Below the pieces are notes generated by a model that was given only the letters and a program-made list of their open reading frames with translations, was not told where the DNA came from and made no database searches. DNA of 64,000 bases from Nakamurella multipartita DSM 44233 (GTDB lineage Bacteria; Actinomycetota; Actinomycetes; Mycobacteriales; Nakamurellaceae): the NCBI RefSeq assembly GCF_000024365.1, contig NC_013235.1, positions 2,170,001 to 2,234,000 on the forward strand, in the 5' to 3' direction. Position 1 is the first letter of the stretch. Each line of letters opens with the position of its first letter. Of this stretch, positions 54,084-63,417 are shown piece after piece. The position numbers and the translations under genes are program-made.

Positions 54084-56708
54084 ATGCACAAGCTCCTCGC
54101 ACCAGGTGTAGACGCCCAGCGTGGCGACACCGACGGTGTCGAACCCGATGGTGTCACCGTCGATGGTGACACCGACGGTGGTGACACCGACGGCGCCGTC
54201 CTGGTAGTGCGGGCCGGCGACGTCGCCGCCGTGCGCCGATCGTCGCCCGATAGTGCCATTGTGGCCCTCGTCCGGTCGACCGAGCCGGCCGCGGCGATCG
54301 CCGCCCAGTTGGCCGGCGCTGACCTCGTGCTGCCCTGGACCGACGAAACCCCGCCCCGCGAAGCCGATCTCGCTGCGGCTCGGGTGGCCGCGCGGCTGCT
54401 CGCCGGGCGGGCGCGGGGGGTCCGCAGGCAGACCCGGGAAGCCGCGCACGAGGTCGCCGGCCAGGCCGGCGCGCTCACCCTGCTGGCCGAGCTGCTCGGC
54501 CCCGATCAGCCGCCCACCCGCGCCGAGCAGCTGCGCCGGCTCGCCGCCCGCGGCGCGCAGCTGGCCTGGCAGGCCGGCCGGGTGGCCCGCACGGCCGGGG
54601 CCGTGGTCGAGCGGGTGGACGTCGCGGCCGTGGTCCACGCGCTCGCCCGCACTGGGCCGGCCGAGCTCGACCTGCACGTCGACGCGCCCGCTCCGGTGGT
54701 CGCGCTGGTCGATCAGGCGCGGCTGATCCGCTCGCTCGAGCAGTTGATCGACAACGCCCGCCGGGCCGGGGCCCGGCAGCTCACGCTCCGGGTGAGCGGC
54801 CGGCCCGGGCCGGCCGGGGTGCGTGTGCTGGTCGTGGACGACGGGCCCGGGCTTCCGGCGGGCTGGACGTCGCAGACGGCGACGACGCCGTTCGTCAGTG
54901 GCTGGGCCGAACCGGCGGACGGGCTGGGGCTGGCCGAGGTCGCGGATTTCGCCGCCGACCACGGCGGCACGCTGCGGGTGACGCCGCGGCCGGACGCGGC
55001 CGGAGTCCGGGTGGAGCTGCGGCTGCCCGCGGCGGCCGACACCGGGCCACACCCGGGCGAGGTGGTCCCGCCGCCGGCCGATGCCGATGGGGCGCTGGCC
55101 GGCATCCTGGAAGGGATCGCCCGCCGGGCCCCGCTGGCCGAGAGCCTCGAGGACCTGGTCGCCACCATGGAGCGGCACCTGCCGGACAGCCGCTGCTCGA
55201 TCCTGGTGCTGGACCAGGACACCCGAACCCTGCACCACGGGGCCGGGGCGCGGCTGCCGGCGGCCTACCGGGCGGCCATCGACGGGTTGTCGATCGGCCC
55301 GCAGGCCGGGTCCTGCGGCACGGCCGCGTTCACCCGGCAGGAGGTCGTCGTCGCCGACATCGCCACCGACCGACGCTGGGCGGACTACCGCGCGCAGGCC
55401 CTGCCGCACGGCCTGCGCTCGTGCTGGTCGCGGCCGATCCTGGCGGTCGAACAAGGCGTGGTGCTCGGCACTTTCGCGGTGTATCACGCCGAGCCGTGGG
55501 TGCCCGATGAGTCGGCGATCGAGCTGGTGCAGCGCCTGACCCACGTGGCCGCCGTCGCCATCGGCACCGCCGCGTTGTACGGGCAACTCGTGGAAAGCGA
55601 GGCCCGGTTCCGCAGCACCTTCGAGGCCGCCGGGCTGGGCATCGCCCTGGTCGGACCGTCCGGCACCATCCAGGACGCCAACGCCGCGCTCACCGCGATG
55701 GCCGGACGCGATGTCGTCGGCCAGCGGCTGGTCGAGCTGCTCGACCCGCGGGACGCGGCCGGCACCGCCGACGCGCTGGCCGCGCTGCTGCGGCAGCCGG
55801 AGACCGAGCAGCGGCTGGCCCCGGCCGAGGTCCGGGTGCGCCGGGCCGGAGAGCCGGAGCCGCTGTGGGCGGCCCTGAGTGGCTCGCTCATCCGCGGGTC
55901 GCAGAGCGAGCCCCGGCACTTCTGCATCGAGCTGTTCGACCTCACCGAACGGCGCCGGGTCGCCCAGGCCCGCCGGGCGCAGGCGGTCGCCCAGGCCGCC
56001 GACCGGGCCAAGAGCGAGCTGCTGGCCCTGGTCAGCCACGAGGTCCGCACCCCGCTCAACGCCGTCATCGGGTTCGCCCAGGTGCTGCGCGGCCTGCCGC
56101 TCACCCCCGAGCGGCAGTCGGCGGCGGTCGAGCACATCCTGGGCGCCGGCCGGCACCTGCTCCAGCTGATTAACGATCTGATCGACCTGACCGGAGCCGA
56201 AACCCGACAATTGCAGCTGACTTTCGAGCCGCTACCGGCCGGCCCGGTGGTCGCCGAGGCGATGCAGATCGTCGCCGGAATGGCCGAGGAACGCTCGATC
56301 GCGCTGAGCTCGCGCGCGGTCGGCGCCGGGCCGGCGGTGTGGGCCGACCGGCACCGGCTGCGGCAGGTGCTGCTGAACCTGCTGGGCAACGCGATCAAGT
56401 TCACCCCGGCCGGCGGCCGGGTCGAGGTGATCGTGGGCGACGGCGAGATCCTGGTCCGGGACACCGGCGAGGGCATCGCGCCGGATCAGGTGCCGTTGCT
56501 GTTCACGCCGTTCCATCGGGCCGGGACCAGCAGCGCCGAGGGATCGGGGCTGGGATTGGCGCTCTCGCAACGGCTGATGCGGGCCATGGGCGGCGAGCTG
56601 ACCCTGCTGAGCACCGGCGCCGGGGGCAGCACGTTCATGGTGGTGCTGCCGGCGGCCGCGCCGGCCGCGGTCAGCGACCGGCCCCGCTCGCCGGTGCCGG
56701 CGTCGTGA
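54084..56708 (+). CDS. Multidomain sensor histidine kinase with two ATPase modules, GAF and PAS
   Basis: 874 residues from ATG 54084. After a repetitive Asp/Gly/Thr start, residues 100-330 look like a first kinase core: helical DHp-like segment, N box LIDNARRAGARQ near 221, VVDDGPGLPAG near 252, GLGLAEVADF. It lacks an obvious phosphorylatable His. Then GAF (about 350-490, GPQAGSCGTAAFTRQEVVVA), PAS (about 505-620, FRSTFEAAGLGIALVGPSG), HisKA with LALVSHEVRTPLNAVIG near 652, and a complete HATPase (NLLGNAIKFTPAGG, VRDTGEGIAPDQ, GSGLGLALSQRLM). Probably soluble. Works with the divergent NarL-type regulator and the convergent receiver. Confidence 0.9.
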   Translation: MHKLLAPGVDAQRGDTDGVEPDGVTVDGDTDGGDTDGAVLVVRAGDVAAVRRSSPDSAIVALVRSTEPAAAIAAQLAGADLVLPWTDETPPREADLAAARVAARLLAGRARGVRRQTREAAHEVAGQAGALTLLAELLGPDQPPTRAEQLRRLAARGAQLAWQAGRVARTAGAVVERVDVAAVVHALARTGPAELDLHVDAPAPVVALVDQARLIRSLEQLIDNARRAGARQLTLRVSGRPGPAGVRVLVVDDGPGLPAGWTSQTATTPFVSGWAEPADGLGLAEVADFAADHGGTLRVTPRPDAAGVRVELRLPAAADTGPHPGEVVPPPADADGALAGILEGIARRAPLAESLEDLVATMERHLPDSRCSILVLDQDTRTLHHGAGARLPAAYRAAIDGLSIGPQAGSCGTAAFTRQEVVVADIATDRRWADYRAQALPHGLRSCWSRPILAVEQGVVLGTFAVYHAEPWVPDESAIELVQRLTHVAAVAIGTAALYGQLVESEARFRSTFEAAGLGIALVGPSGTIQDANAALTAMAGRDVVGQRLVELLDPRDAAGTADALAALLRQPETEQRLAPAEVRVRRAGEPEPLWAALSGSLIRGSQSEPRHFCIELFDLTERRRVAQARRAQAVAQAADRAKSELLALVSHEVRTPLNAVIGFAQVLRGLPLTPERQSAAVEHILGAGRHLLQLINDLIDLTGAETRQLQLTFEPLPAGPVVAEAMQIVAGMAEERSIALSSRAVGAGPAVWADRHRLRQVLLNLLGNAIKFTPAGGRVEVIVGDGEILVRDTGEGIAPDQVPLLFTPFHRAGTSSAEGSGLGLALSQRLMRAMGGELTLLSTGAGGSTFMVVLPAAAPAAVSDRPRSPVPAS
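54124..54195. repeat. Short imperfect repeats near the start of the sensor kinase gene
   Basis: Variants of GACACCGACGGTGTC and GATGGTGTCACCGTC recur about five times and encode a DTDG/PDGV-type tract (roughly residues 14-38). The units are partly inverted relative to each other, so they could also form hairpins in the mRNA leader end. Confidence 0.6.
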
Positions 56709-57069
56709 CCTCGCGCAGCACCCGCAGGAATTCGGCGACGTCGATCGGCTTGGCCAGGCAGCGGTCGGCGCCGGCGGCGCGGGCGCGGGCCAGGTCCTGG
56801 GCGCTGGTCACCCCGGTCAGCGCCACCACCGGCAGCCCGTCCAGCTGCGGGCGGCGCCGCACCTGGTCGATCAGCCGGTAGCCGCCCTGGCGATCGGCGC
56901 CCATCATCAGGTCGGTGATCAGCACGCTGGGCGCCGCGGCCAGCAGCAGCTCCAGCGCGGCCGCGGCCGTCCCGGCCGTGCGCACCGTGTGCCCGTCGGC
57001 CTCCAGCACCATCCGCAGCAGCTCCACGCCCGTGCGATCGTCGTCCACCGCCACCACGTCCATGCGCAC
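56671..57069 (-). CDS. Stand-alone receiver-domain response regulator
   Basis: 132 residues from GTG 57069 (ATG 57063 is equally possible). CheY-like: VVAVDDDRTGVELLRMVLEA, phosphoacceptor in VLITDLMMGADRQGG, Thr in VVALTGVTSAQ and Lys in CLAKPIDVAEFL. No output domain. It converges with and overlaps the sensor kinase gene by 38 bases. It could act as a phosphate sink or relay for that kinase. Confidence 0.9.
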   Translation of the reverse strand: MRMDVVAVDDDRTGVELLRMVLEADGHTVRTAGTAAAALELLLAAAPSVLITDLMMGADRQGGYRLIDQVRRRPQLDGLPVVALTGVTSAQDLARARAAGADRCLAKPIDVAEFLRVLREVTTPAPASGAGR

Positions 57070-57255
57070 CGTCCGCGATCGATCACCACCCGGAGTCGGG
57101 GCCCGACTGTAGTCCGCGGCGGGGCTCGCCGGGATGGTTCATCTGCACTAGATGCCGCTGATGTACTGGGCGCTTTCGCCGCCCGGTCCCGCGTGTGAGG
57201 ATCGGGACCCGGTCAGCCGATCGGTCCGCAACGATGCGCAGGAGGCCGCAGGCAC

Positions 57256-58248
57256 ATGAAACTCGCGCTGTACCTTCCCAATTTCCGCGACAAGGTGACG
57301 GTCAAGGAACTGGAGGACCTCACCGCATTGGCCGAGGAGCTCGACTTCGACTCGGTCTGGGCCCTGGACCGGGTGGTGGTGCCCGAGGCCTCCGACCGCG
57401 GCGAACTGCAGTATCCGTTCGGCATGATGACCGAGTTCCCGAACGGCATGCCAGTCAACTCGCGCGGGCAGTGGTTCCAGGGCATGACGCTGATCCCGTG
57501 GCTGGCGGCCAAGACCACCAAGGTCCGCATCGGGATGAGCATCATCGACACCCCCTACCGCGCGCCGGGCGTGCTGGCCGCCGAACTGGCCACCCAGGAC
57601 CATCTTTCCGGTGGCCGGCTGAACGTGGGCATCGGCGCCGGCTGGATGCCCGAGGAGTTCGCCGCGGCCAGCGCGACGGCCATCTTCCCGCGCCGGCACG
57701 CGCATGTGCGCGAGACGATGGAGATCATGCAGGGCATCTGGACCAACGAGGTGTTCGAATACCACGGCGAGTTCGCCGATTTCGGGCCAAGCGGGTTCGG
57801 GCACAAGCCGCTGCAGAAGCCCTATCCACCAATTTATTTCAGCGGGACCCGGGATCCCCGGCGGTCGGCTCGGCGCATTGCCAAGTACGGCCTGTCCGGC
57901 TGGATCGGCATCCAGGACTCGCCGGAGGAGATCACCCGATGGCGCTCGGAGATCGACCGGGAACTCGGCGAGCTGGGACGTGAACTGCCCGAGGGTTTCG
58001 ACATGTGCAGCATGATCTGGTTCGTCATCACCGACACCGACGTCGACCAGACACCGGCCGGGAAGGCGTCCAACCTGCTGGTCGGATCGGCGCAGCAGGT
58101 CGAGGACATCCTCAAGCGCTACCAGGAAGCGGGCATGACGATGCCGCTGCTGTGGCCGCCGTTCCGGGACGTCCCGACGGCCAAGACGATGGACGACCTC
58201 AAGCGACTGACCGAGGAGATCCTGCCCAAGGTCAACGCGCAGGCCTAA
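57256..58248 (+). CDS. LLM-class (luciferase-like) F420-dependent oxidoreductase
   Basis: 330 residues; ATG 57256 follows AGGAGGCCGCAGGCAC. Luciferase-like TIM barrel: MKLALYLPNFRDKVTVKELE, DFDSVWALDRVVVPEA, KVRIGMSIIDTPYRAP and GGRLNVGIGAGWMPEEFAA, IYFSGTRDPRR. In actinobacteria such proteins usually use F420 rather than FMN, but the cofactor is not proven by sequence. It converges with the PPOX gene, overlapping by four bases. Confidence 0.88.
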   Translation: MKLALYLPNFRDKVTVKELEDLTALAEELDFDSVWALDRVVVPEASDRGELQYPFGMMTEFPNGMPVNSRGQWFQGMTLIPWLAAKTTKVRIGMSIIDTPYRAPGVLAAELATQDHLSGGRLNVGIGAGWMPEEFAAASATAIFPRRHAHVRETMEIMQGIWTNEVFEYHGEFADFGPSGFGHKPLQKPYPPIYFSGTRDPRRSARRIAKYGLSGWIGIQDSPEEITRWRSEIDRELGELGRELPEGFDMCSMIWFVITDTDVDQTPAGKASNLLVGSAQQVEDILKRYQEAGMTMPLLWPPFRDVPTAKTMDDLKRLTEEILPKVNAQA

Positions 58249-58694
58249 CCGGATTCGGCCGCCGCCCAGCCGGTCCACCGGGTCACCGCGATCGCGACGA
58301 CCGGACCGGGCGGGCGGCGTTGCCGGTACGCCGGGTACCGAGCGGCCAGGGCGTCGATGGCCCGGTCGGTGTCAATGGCCGCGCCGGTGTCGATGGCCGT
58401 GCCGGTGTCGTGCACCGTGGCCCGGCCGTCCGCGCGAACCCACCACAACCGGCTCCAGTCGTCGTCGTAGACGTCGACCAGCACGCAGACCGCCGGCTGG
58501 GCGGCGATGTTGTCCATCCGGCGCAGGCGCGTGGTGCGCTTGGGTTTGTCGTCGACCACGAAGACGATCTGATCGTCGAGGAGGGCGAAGGTGATCGGAA
58601 CCAGATGGGGCACGCCGGCCGCCGACACGGTGGCCAACCGCGCCACCCGGGCCGCGGCGAACCGGGCGCGGGCCTGGTCGGTGCTCAGCCGCAT
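58245..58694 (-). CDS. PPOX-class F420-dependent oxidoreductase (TIGR03668-like)
   Basis: 149 residues from ATG 58694. Split-barrel fold: ARFAAARVARLATVSAAGVP, HLVPITFALLDDQIVFVVDD, KPKRTTRLRRMDNI, DDWSRLWWVRADGRA, YPAYRQRRPPGPVVAI. These segments match the small F420-binding family. The tract IDTGAAIDTDRAID comes from a short DNA repeat. It is divergent from acetoacetate-CoA ligase (66 bases). Confidence 0.88.
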   Translation of the reverse strand: MRLSTDQARARFAAARVARLATVSAAGVPHLVPITFALLDDQIVFVVDDKPKRTTRLRRMDNIAAQPAVCVLVDVYDDDWSRLWWVRADGRATVHDTGTAIDTGAAIDTDRAIDALAARYPAYRQRRPPGPVVAIAVTRWTGWAAAESG

Positions 58695-58760
58695 GCGGGT
58701 TCCCTTCGACGGGCCGGGTCGGTGCTCCGGGGATCTCCAGTCTCCGGTAGACCGGTCGCC

Positions 58761-60755
58761 ATGGCGAGCGAACCCGCGATGAGTGAGATCCTCTGGGCCC
58801 CGTCGGCCGACCGCATCGCCCACTCCCGGTTGCGCGCGTACCTGGACTGGTTGCAGGAGCGGAAATCTCGTCCGTTCCCGGACCACGACGCGCTGTGGGC
58901 GTGGTCGGTGCAGGAACTGGACCGGTTCTGGCTCTCGATCGTCGACTACTTCGACGTCGACCTGCAGCGGGCCGACGGCACGGTGCGCACCGCCGATCCG
59001 ATGCCGTTCACCCGCTGGTTCCCCGGGGCGCGGTTGAACTGGGCCCAGCACCTGCTGCGCGCGGGCGCCGAGGATGCCACCGCGCTGGTCTGCCTGCAGG
59101 AGGGCGGCGGCCCGGCCCGGCAGATCACCTTCGGCCGGCTGCGGGCGGCGGTAGCGTCGGCCGCCGGCTGGCTGCGCCGGGCCGGCGTCGTGCCCGGCGA
59201 TCGGGTGGCCGCCTACCTGCCCAACACCGAGCACGCCGTGATCGCGGCCCTGGCCGCCGCCGCGGTCGGCGCGGTCTGGGCGTGCTGCTCGCCGGACTTC
59301 GGGGCCGAGGGCACGCTCGGCCGGCTGGCCCAACTCGAACCCACCGTGCTGCTGGCCGCCGACGGGTACCACTGGAACGGCAAGGACATCGACCGCGCCG
59401 AGGTCGTCGCCCAGTTGCGGGCCGGACTGCCGACGGTGCGCCGGTTCGTGCACGTCCCGTACGTGTTCGACCGTCCCGACCCGGCCGGTTCGACCCCGTG
59501 GAGCGACCTGCTGGCCGGCGACGAGCCGCTGACGTTCGAGCCGGTCGAATTCTCCCATCCGCTGTGGGTGCTGTTCACCTCCGGCACCACCGGCCTGCCC
59601 AAAGGCCTGGTGCACGGGCACGGCGGCATCACCCTGGAGGGGTTCAAGTGGTCCGGGCTCTACGCCGGGCTGCGGCCCGGCGAACGGATCTTCACCCACA
59701 CCTCGACCGGGTGGGCGCTGTGGAACATCCAGATCAACGCGCTGATGCAGGGCGCCAGCCTGGTGCTCTACGAGGGCAGCCCCAATCACCCGCCGGGGGC
59801 GGTCTGGCAGGTCGCTGCCCGCACCGGCGCCGACGTCATGCTGCTGGGTGCCGCCGTCATCACCGCCACCGCGGCCGCCGGGGTCGACCCACGCGGGGCC
59901 GGGCTGGACCTGAGCCGGCTGCGGCACCTGCTGGTCAGCGGCTCCGCGCTGCCCTCGGCCGGCTACCACTGGGTGATGGAGCACCTGAGCCCCGACCTGC
60001 GCATCGATTCGACCAGTGGCGGCACCGACATCTCCGGCTCGTTCGTCGGTGCCAACGAGTACGCCCCGGTCCGGGTCGGCCGGATCGCCGGCCGGCTGGC
60101 CGGCGTCGACTGCGCGGCCTGGGACGAGGACGGTCACCCGGTGGTCGACGCCGTCGGCGACCTGGTGATCACCCAGCCGATGCCGTCGATGCCGGTGCAC
60201 CTGTGGAACGACCCGCAGGCCCGGCGCTACCTGGAGTCCTACTTCGACACCTGGCCGGGGGTGTGGCGGCACGGGGACTGGGTGACGATGTACGCCGACG
60301 GCAGCATCGCCATCCATGGCCGTTCCGACTCGACGCTCAACCGGCAGGGCGTGCGGCTGGGCAGCGCCGACTTCTACGACGTGCTGGAGACCATGCCGGA
60401 GATCTCCGAAACCCTGGTGGTCGGACTGGATCTGCCTGACGACGGCTACTGGCTGGGCCTGTTCGTGGCCCCGGCCCCGGGCTACCAGCTCGACGACGAC
60501 CTGCGGCAGAAGATCGTCACCACCCTGCGCAGCCGGCTCACCCCCCGGCATGTGCCGGACGAGATCATCGCCGCGCCCGCCGTCCCGCACACGCTGACCG
60601 GCAAGCGGCTCGAGGTGCCGATCAAGAAACTGCTGGCCGGCAAGCCGTTGGAGAAGGCGGCCAACCTGGCCACCGTCGACAACCCGGACGCCCTGCGCTG
60701 GTACGCGCGCTTCGCCACCGATCGCTGGGCCGAGCGCCGGTCCACCGCCGGGTGA
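58761..60755 (+). CDS. Acetoacetate-CoA ligase
   Basis: 664 residues, typical length. The adenylate-forming core has TSGTTGLPKGLVH (P-loop), STGWALWNI, STSGGTDISGSFVG, HGDWVTMYADGSIAIHGRSD and the lysine in LTGKRLEVPIKKLL. The N-terminal MSEILWAPSADRIAHSRLRA and HALWAWSV-like segments are specific for AACS. It activates acetoacetate to acetoacetyl-CoA with ATP, for ketone-body or PHB-derived carbon. It fits with the PHB-depolymerase locus in the same window. The next gene overlaps by four bases. Confidence 0.93.
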   Translation: MASEPAMSEILWAPSADRIAHSRLRAYLDWLQERKSRPFPDHDALWAWSVQELDRFWLSIVDYFDVDLQRADGTVRTADPMPFTRWFPGARLNWAQHLLRAGAEDATALVCLQEGGGPARQITFGRLRAAVASAAGWLRRAGVVPGDRVAAYLPNTEHAVIAALAAAAVGAVWACCSPDFGAEGTLGRLAQLEPTVLLAADGYHWNGKDIDRAEVVAQLRAGLPTVRRFVHVPYVFDRPDPAGSTPWSDLLAGDEPLTFEPVEFSHPLWVLFTSGTTGLPKGLVHGHGGITLEGFKWSGLYAGLRPGERIFTHTSTGWALWNIQINALMQGASLVLYEGSPNHPPGAVWQVAARTGADVMLLGAAVITATAAAGVDPRGAGLDLSRLRHLLVSGSALPSAGYHWVMEHLSPDLRIDSTSGGTDISGSFVGANEYAPVRVGRIAGRLAGVDCAAWDEDGHPVVDAVGDLVITQPMPSMPVHLWNDPQARRYLESYFDTWPGVWRHGDWVTMYADGSIAIHGRSDSTLNRQGVRLGSADFYDVLETMPEISETLVVGLDLPDDGYWLGLFVAPAPGYQLDDDLRQKIVTTLRSRLTPRHVPDEIIAAPAVPHTLTGKRLEVPIKKLLAGKPLEKAANLATVDNPDALRWYARFATDRWAERRSTAG

Positions 60756-61522
60756 CGCGGATGCGGCTGGGGGCGATGCTGGCCCACCTGTCGGTCGCCG
60801 AGCCCCGGCCGGTCGTCGACTGGGCCCGGCGGCTGGCGGACGCGGGTTTCCAGAGCCTGTGGATCCCGCAGCTGATCGGCCGCGGCATGTTCGTGCCCGA
60901 TCCGTTCGTCACCCTGGCCGCCGCGGCCGTGGCCACCCGGACGATTCCCGGGGTAGAGCTGGGGACGGCCACCGTGCAGGTGCCGTTGCACCACCCGGTC
61001 GACCTGGCCCACCGGATCCGCTCGGTGCAGCTGATCTGCGGGGACCGCCTCAGCATCGGCCTGAGTCCCGGATCGACGGCCACCGACTTCGCCGCGCTCG
61101 ACCAGGATTTCCCCTCCCGCTTTCGTACCTTCGGGCAGCGGGTGGGCCGGCTGCGCGGATTGCTCACCGAAGGCCATGACGACGGCGCGGATCTGGGCGT
61201 CACCGACCCGGTCCGCGGCTGCCCGCCGTTGCTGCTGGGGTCCTGGGGCGCCAACGTCGAGCGGGCCGCCCGCGAGTTCGACGGCTGGCTGGCCTCGGGC
61301 TACCGGCGAACGCCGGAACAGATTGTCGCCGCCCATCAGCGGTTCCGGGCCGCCGGCGGCCGGCGGGCCATCGTCACCGCGGTGCCGGTCGCCGGACCGG
61401 GCGACCTGCCGCGGGTGGGACAGGAGCTGCACCGCTACGCCGACGCCGGGTTCGACGACGCGGTGGTGCTGATCGAACCGGCCGGGCCCACCCCGGAGCT
61501 GGTCAGAGCGCTGTTCCCGTAA
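60752..61522 (+). CDS. LLM-class flavin/F420-dependent oxidoreductase, short form
   Basis: 256 residues; GTG 60752 overlaps the acetoacetate-CoA ligase stop (GTGA), so translation is coupled. MRLGAMLAHLSVAEPRPVVD, GFQSLWIPQLIGRGMFVPDP, ELGTATVQVPLHHPVDLAHR, LSIGLSPGSTATDFAALDQD and PPLLLGSWGANVERAAREFD are luciferase-like segments. It is shorter than the usual 280-340 residues. Its coupling with acetoacetate-CoA ligase suggests a linked substrate, but the reaction is unknown. Confidence 0.82.
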   Translation: MTRMRLGAMLAHLSVAEPRPVVDWARRLADAGFQSLWIPQLIGRGMFVPDPFVTLAAAAVATRTIPGVELGTATVQVPLHHPVDLAHRIRSVQLICGDRLSIGLSPGSTATDFAALDQDFPSRFRTFGQRVGRLRGLLTEGHDDGADLGVTDPVRGCPPLLLGSWGANVERAAREFDGWLASGYRRTPEQIVAAHQRFRAAGGRRAIVTAVPVAGPGDLPRVGQELHRYADAGFDDAVVLIEPAGPTPELVRALFP

Positions 61523-61538
61523 CGACTTTCGCGCCGGG

Positions 61539-63059
61539 TCAGCGCCCGAGCAGCGGCAGGGCCGCGAAGGAGTGCTCGCGCCACAACTCGGCGGAGACCC
61601 GCTCGGGATACCCGGTGACGGTGGGGTCGGTGTCCAGCAGCTGGGTGAGCCACCGTTCGGTGTCGAAGGCCGGCCACCCCGGGTCACCGTCGGCGGCGAA
61701 CGCCGTCCAGGCCCGGCGGATCCAGCCGGACAGGTCGCGCGCGGCGGCCGGGGGAGGGTCGCCGATGAGCATGGCCGGTTGACCGCGGTCCAGCGTGCCG
61801 AAGACCAACGGCACGTCCAATCCGTGGCAGGCGCCCAGCGCTCCGCCCAGGCCCGGAGCCGGCCAGGTCAGCTCGTATAGGTAGGTGCGCCCGCCGGCGG
61901 CCGCGTGCGCCTGGGCCAGCTGCAGCGAGGGCATGCGGAACAGCCAGTCGCCGTTGACGAGCTCGTACAGCTGCTCCGGGCCGGCGCCGGGGTAGGCCTC
62001 GCGGTAGCGGCGGGCACCGTCCGGGCCCGGCGCCAGCGCGCGCAGGGCGGCGTCGGCCCCCTCCGGGGTCACGCTGCCCAGAACCCCGTCGAGCAGGCTG
62101 AACAGCCGATGCTCGTCGCGGGTGTGACCGGTGAGCAGGTCCACGTCGCGACCGGCCCCACCGGCCACGGCCGCCCACGGGGCGGCCGGCAGGACGTCGC
62201 CGTCGACGACCGGCGCGATCGGGATGGGCCGGAAACAGATCGGTCCCCATCGGTCGGCCCACCGCCCGATGGCGGAGGAGACGGCCTCGCCGGCGGCCGG
62301 CAGGCGGCCGGGGTCGATCGCGGCCAGCTCGGTGACCGTGGGCCGGACCCCCAGTTCGGCGGCCCAGGCGGTGGCGATGTCGGCGGCCAGCTCGACCGAG
62401 AAGAACGGGCCGGGCACGCTCTGGGCGATCGCCCGGCGGAACAGCCCGGCCGCCCGCGGCATGGCCAGCAGGGCGGCCACCGACCCGCCGCCGGCCGATT
62501 CGCCGACGACGCACACCCGGCCCGGGTCGCCGCCGAACGCCCGGATGTGCTCGTGCACCCACTGCAACGCCGCCACCTGGTCCAGCAGACCCCGGTTGGC
62601 GGGGGCGCCGTCCAGGAGCCCGAAACCCTCCAGGCCCAGCCGGTAGTTCACCGTCACCACGACCATCCCGCCGGTAGCCAGGACGGCGCCGTCGAACTCC
62701 GGTTGGCTGCCCGAGCCGATCAGGTACCCGCCGCCGGGAATCCAGACCAGCACCGGCAGGCCGGCGGCCGGCGCCGGGTCGGGCGAGAAGATGTTCAGGG
62801 TGAGCCAGTCCGTTCCCGGCGCGGCGGTACCGGGTTGCGGTGGCGGCGGGCCGAACGCCACCGCCGGCCGCACGCCCGCCCACGGACGGGCCGGATGCGG
62901 GGCGGCGAAGCGGAGCGTGCCCACCGGTGGCTCGGCGTACCGGACGCCCAGGAAGACAGCCACGCCGGCGTCCCACCGGCCCCGGAGCACCCCGGCGCCG
63001 GTGCGGACCTGGGGCCCGGACCCGGGCTCGGCGTCGGTTCCGGCGGTCACGGTCACCAC
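61539..63059 (-). CDS. Type-B carboxylesterase
   Basis: 506 residues without signal peptide. FLGVRYAEPPVGTLRFAAP, WLTLNIFSP, LVWIPGGGYLIGSGSQPEFD (oxyanion), and nucleophile elbow VVGESAGGGSVAALL are typical. The acid is near HTRDEHRLFSLLD or close by, and the His in ACHGLDVPLVFG near residue 420. It hydrolyses carboxylic esters with broad specificity. Converges with the LLM gene, 17 bases between. Confidence 0.92.
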   Translation of the reverse strand: MVTVTAGTDAEPGSGPQVRTGAGVLRGRWDAGVAVFLGVRYAEPPVGTLRFAAPHPARPWAGVRPAVAFGPPPPQPGTAAPGTDWLTLNIFSPDPAPAAGLPVLVWIPGGGYLIGSGSQPEFDGAVLATGGMVVVTVNYRLGLEGFGLLDGAPANRGLLDQVAALQWVHEHIRAFGGDPGRVCVVGESAGGGSVAALLAMPRAAGLFRRAIAQSVPGPFFSVELAADIATAWAAELGVRPTVTELAAIDPGRLPAAGEAVSSAIGRWADRWGPICFRPIPIAPVVDGDVLPAAPWAAVAGGAGRDVDLLTGHTRDEHRLFSLLDGVLGSVTPEGADAALRALAPGPDGARRYREAYPGAGPEQLYELVNGDWLFRMPSLQLAQAHAAAGGRTYLYELTWPAPGLGGALGACHGLDVPLVFGTLDRGQPAMLIGDPPPAAARDLSGWIRRAWTAFAADGDPGWPAFDTERWLTQLLDTDPTVTGYPERVSAELWREHSFAALPLLGR

Positions 63060-63369
63060 GGGCCCTCCGGCGATACGGGCGATCGGGCGGCGGCGGCCGC
63101 CCGGGTGCGGATCATGCCGCCGCGCGCGGCCGTCAGCCAGTCAATTTCCGGAGGTGAAACGCGTGAACACCGCGATCGAGCGCGTCGGTGCACCCCGGGC
63201 GGCCATCGGAGGCGGCAGAACGCGGAGGCGGAGGCGGACGCGGCGTCGGCACCGGCAGCGGGCGAACCGGGTGGACGGACGAGGAAGGGGACCGGGCGAC
63301 CCGGGACGCGGTCGAGAGGTCAGGCGCACTCGACCGGTGCGGAGTTCAGGTGCTGGTGGATCGTTGGTT
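63060..63369. other. Intergenic stretch
   Basis: About 310 bases upstream of the carboxylesterase gene and downstream of the small gene at 63397. Arg/Gly-rich frames are open on both strands, but codon patterns and starts do not support a protein. It must contain the carboxylesterase promoter. Confidence 0.4.
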
Positions 63370-63417
63370 CAGACGCTGAAGGTCAGACGCTGTAGGTCAG
63401 GCGCTGTAGGTCAGGCG
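63370..63417. repeat. 14-base tandem repeat at the 3' end of a small gene
   Basis: Units CAGACGCTGAAGGT, CAGACGCTGTAGGT and CAGGCGCTGTAGGT follow each other, with a partial fourth. They cover the stop codon and last codons of the 63397 gene. A 14-base unit is out of phase with codons, so copy changes alter the C-terminus (several short alternative endings in LTYS are visible). Confidence 0.85.
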
